In this document: positions 63,072 through 64,000 of the stretch, piece by piece
Position numbering within the stretch: the first letter of the stretch is position 1
How the letters are laid out: the number at the start of each line of letters is the position of its first letter
Origin: Chitinophaga pinensis
GTDB lineage: Bacteria; Bacteroidota; Bacteroidia; 2-12-FULL-35-15
Reading direction: 5' to 3'
Length of the DNA stretch: 64,000 nucleotides
Assembly (NCBI GenBank): GCA_945885475.1
Contig: CAMCYR010000005.1
Location: 44,909-108,908 of the forward strand
The notes under the pieces: generated by a model
The model's input: only the letters and a program-made list of their open reading frames with translations
The model's database searches: none
Told to the model about the DNA's origin: nothing
Made by a program: the position numbers and the translations under genes

Positions 63072-64000
63072 TTAATAAGCGTAATCGCTGAGGTACTCAA
63101 AATCTTTCATCAATTTTCCATCCTTGCAAATGCTTCCTCTTTCGATAATGCCATCTGCATCTTCACCGATTATACTTGGAAGTACCCTTTCCATAAGATC
63201 TTTCCCGAAATCATCACTTGCATCACGCGGTAACTCACAGGGTAAATTATCTACAGCCATGATACAAACAGTATCCTTGTTGAAAGGCAAATCTTCTTTA
63301 TCTTCAAGGATATTGTAACCGAAAAATGGTTTTTCGATTGTTGAAGAACGAATTGTTGTAGGAACAGATCCATCAATATCGCATGTTATATCCGCAATCA
63401 CGCTTACATGAAAATCGGTTGCTTTCATATCTGACAATTCAAACATTTTAGGAGCGCGGGGATCCCAGTAATGAGCAGAAATATAAAGGTCGCTTACTTT
63501 TGTATACTTTGGAAAGGTGGATTCGAAATGTTCCGGGTGTTTGAAAAAATCCTGGAGATCAAAATTTTGATCGCCTTTACGCTCGACATAATCACGCGGG
63601 TTTAACTGACAATAAACCGGTTCACGAAACGATCCCATAAGGAATTCTTCGGCCGTTACTTTGCGGATACGAAGCGCACTTAATGTTTCGATTGCACCAT
63701 TTGCAACCCGGCCGCCTCCTGTTAAAGCGATTTTAATATTCGGTAATTTAACACGTTTTAATTCATCTTCCATTTCTGCTCGGTCTCTGCAAAGGTTTGC
63801 CGCTTTCAACTGGAACAGATCGTATTTTTTTCCATAGCCTAAAATACCATTGTAGGCACCCACAATTCCGGCATAACGGCCAAATCCGATAATCCTATTG
63901 TGGTTTTTATCCGTCAATGTTTCGTAGTCGATCATTTGGATTTTCTTTTCAATCAAGGTTTTCATCAGCTTCTGGTTGTGCGGCTGCTTTTTGATCGTAT
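63072..64000 (-). CDS. Saccharopine/alanine dehydrogenase-like oxidoreductase (5' end outside window)
   Basis: At least 309 residues; the frame stays open to base 64000, so the ATG at 63965 is internal. The AlaDH/PNT fold is seen: TLTDKNHNRIIGFGRYAGIVGAYNG is the typical block of lysine-forming saccharopine dehydrogenases and related Bacteroidota proteins, followed by the Rossmann site ALTGGGRVANGAIETL and SVIADITCDIDGS. The full protein would be about 400 residues. Function may be lysine metabolism or another NAD-dependent reaction; the substrate is not fixed by motifs. Confidence 0.85.
   Translation of the reverse strand, partial: TIKKQPHNQKLMKTLIEKKIQMIDYETLTDKNHNRIIGFGRYAGIVGAYNGILGYGKKYDLFQLKAANLCRDRAEMEDELKRVKLPNIKIALTGGGRVANGAIETLSALRIRKVTAEEFLMGSFREPVYCQLNPRDYVERKGDQNFDLQDFFKHPEHFESTFPKYTKVSDLYISAHYWDPRAPKMFELSDMKATDFHVSVIADITCDIDGSVPTTIRSSTIEKPFFGYNILEDKEDLPFNKDTVCIMAVDNLPCELPRDASDDFGKDLMERVLPSIIGEDADGIIERGSICKDGKLMKDFEYLSDYAY

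Noticed and set aside
1..64000. Prophage, insertion sequence or integrative element
   Set aside because: No integrase, transposase, phage structural gene or flanking direct repeat was seen; the tRNA-Lys 3' end is not duplicated nearby.

Overview
The window looks like chromosomal DNA of a member of the Bacteroidota (Flavobacteriia/Sphingobacteriia/Chitinophagia side). The signs are AT-rich DNA, TAnnTTTG-type -7 promoter elements (one with a well spaced TTTG -33 element in front of a tRNA gene), exported proteins whose signal peptides end in a short Ala/Ser-Gln cleavage site, a DUF5686/carboxypeptidase-regulatory-domain outer-membrane protein, a fused alpha/beta branched-chain 2-oxoacid dehydrogenase E1, and a paa-type phenylacetate pathway. 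No genus can be named from sequence alone. There is one tRNA gene (tRNA-Lys) and no rRNA, CRISPR array, transposase or phage gene.

Layout. (1) 1-2403: tail of a phenylacetyl-CoA operon (paaD cut by the window edge, paaG, paaH). (2) 2482-9507, opposite strand: a tightly coupled four-gene signalling operon made of a large soluble GAF/PAS hybrid histidine kinase, a single-domain response regulator, CheR, and a CheB-REC-SpoIIE-phosphatase fusion. It has no MCP, CheA or CheW beside it and splits the paa genes. (3) 9951-13308: paaI, paaJ, paaY and two small accessory genes. (4) 13309-23659, minus strand: a secreted protein whose start sits in a perfect inverted repeat, a thioester-containing alpha-2-macroglobulin, a DEAD-box helicase with a VF530-type protein, and an aminotransferase coupled to an unusual FAD monooxygenase-DsbA-winged-helix fusion. 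(5) 23753-33400: tRNA-Lys and housekeeping genes (aroK, phosphoribosyltransferase, NlpC/P60 hydrolase, TPMT-like methyltransferase, DUF5686 barrel, rlmD, a transglutaminase-like pseudoenzyme, rocD). (6) 33527-45051: mscS-type channel, E1 alpha/beta, second DEAD-box helicase, rluF-type synthase, a crotonase and paaZ (the ring-opening hydrolase/aldehyde dehydrogenase), and a PlsC-like acyltransferase. (7) 45354-63038: a run resembling the tailoring part of a flexirubin/aryl-polyene or polyene-lipid locus (C45 Ntn-hydrolase, AcpS, a PaaK/F390-type adenylating ligase, exported proteins including an M48 protease, two CrtI/retinol-saturase-like oxidoreductases, a halogenase-like flavoprotein, an ABC-2 exporter), but without ketosynthase or ACP genes. 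(8) 63072-64000: a partial saccharopine/alanine-dehydrogenase-like gene.

How it works together. PaaK-type ligase, (upstream) PaaABC with PaaD, then PaaG, PaaZ, PaaJ, a crotonase and PaaH would take phenylacetate to acetyl-CoA and succinyl-CoA, with PaaI and PaaY clearing dead-end CoA esters. The most unusual parts are the MCP-less CheR/CheB/SpoIIE signalling operon and the monooxygenase-DsbA fusion. All functional statements are read from motifs and family knowledge; no database search was run.
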